Assembly (NCBI GenBank): GCA_964413425.1
Contig: CAYPST010000058.1
Coordinates: 1 to 25,106 of the forward strand
Source of the DNA: DATFLS01 sp964413425
GTDB lineage: Bacteria > Fidelibacterota > JAANXI01
DNA: 25,106 nt
Direction: 5' to 3'
Of this stretch, positions 25,053-25,106 are shown one piece after another (positions within the stretch are counted from its first letter, which is position 1; each line of letters begins with the position of its first letter). The notes below the pieces were generated by a model that did no database searches, was not told the origin of the DNA, and saw only the letters and a list, made by a program, of their open reading frames with translations. The position numbers and the translations under genes were made by a program.

Positions 25053-25106
25053 TTGCGGGACAGGGATTCGAACCCCGATTGCACGGTCCAGAGCCGTGTG
25101 TCTTGC
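25053..25106 (-). tRNA. tRNA-Gln, anticodon CTG, 5' part outside the window
   Basis: The 3' two-thirds are present: anticodon stem CACGG/CCGTG with loop CTCTGGA (anticodon CTG), T-arm CGGGG-TTCGAAT-CCCTG, and acceptor 3' strand TCCCGCA with discriminator A. The D-arm and 5' acceptor strand lie past the window edge. It would read CAG. It is the first of the three tRNA genes visible in this minus-strand operon. Confidence 0.88.

Noticed and set aside
1..25106. CRISPR array, prophage, insertion sequence or defence island
   Set aside because: No regularly spaced repeats, transposase, integrase or known defence genes are present. Apart from the repeats noted, the window is housekeeping and transport.

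Overview
The window is an ordinary-looking chromosomal segment of a Gram-negative bacterium. G+C is close to half by eye, and most genes have a recognisable Shine-Dalgarno sequence. There is no phage, insertion sequence or CRISPR array. Evidence for an outer membrane comes from a beta-barrel porin ending in an aromatic residue, a lipoprotein diacylglyceryl transferase, a lipoprotein-like solute-binding protein and secreted enzymes. A long-form GroES-like protein of the type I associate with Bacteroidetes and relatives, a Tricorn-type protease and an FCB-like gene mix suggest the FCB superphylum (Bacteroidota, Balneolota, Marinimicrobia, Calditrichota or similar). I cannot fix the phylum from the sequence alone. 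A glycine-betaine transporter fits a saline or otherwise osmotically variable habitat.

Layout. 1-1400: a 180-bp element bounded by inverted repeats, then galT. 1400-6185: a 500-bp structured leader followed by a tight porin-proV-proW-proX operon closed by a strong terminator; this looks like an osmoprotectant uptake unit with its own outer-membrane channel. 6200-8000: a small protein made of two NifU/Nfu N-terminal-like domains, and on the minus strand an extended SDR (epimerase/reductase family) whose catalytic Tyr is replaced by Cys. 8000-9700: a long hairpin region and a glutamate dehydrogenase-family gene. 9700-16100: a second 178-bp element with the same terminal inverted repeats, a Tricorn-type protease, a secreted S9 prolyl-oligopeptidase-family peptidase and a short-chain dehydrogenase, all on the plus strand.

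16200-19400: an aldehyde dehydrogenase remnant (minus), then folB-folK-deoxynucleoside kinase, a 59-residue membrane microprotein, an MscS-type channel cut off in its pore helix, and the long-form GroES-like protein. 19600-20720: class I fructose-bisphosphate aldolase with a strong terminator. 20720-24550: a DUF819 family membrane protein (minus) divergent from lgt, then a DoxX-family protein and a secreted PAP2-type phosphatase. 24800-25106: a minus-strand tRNA operon read Gln(CTG)-Arg(ACG)-Glu(CTC), closed by a terminator; the Gln gene runs off the end of the window.

Points most worth a second look: two inverted-repeat-bounded elements of almost equal length (180 and 178 bp) but unrelated interiors, each ending just upstream of a gene; the tandem Nfu_N-like protein with no Fe-S binding domain; the Tyr-to-Cys change in the SDR; the porin tied to proVWX; and two truncated genes within 2.6 kb.
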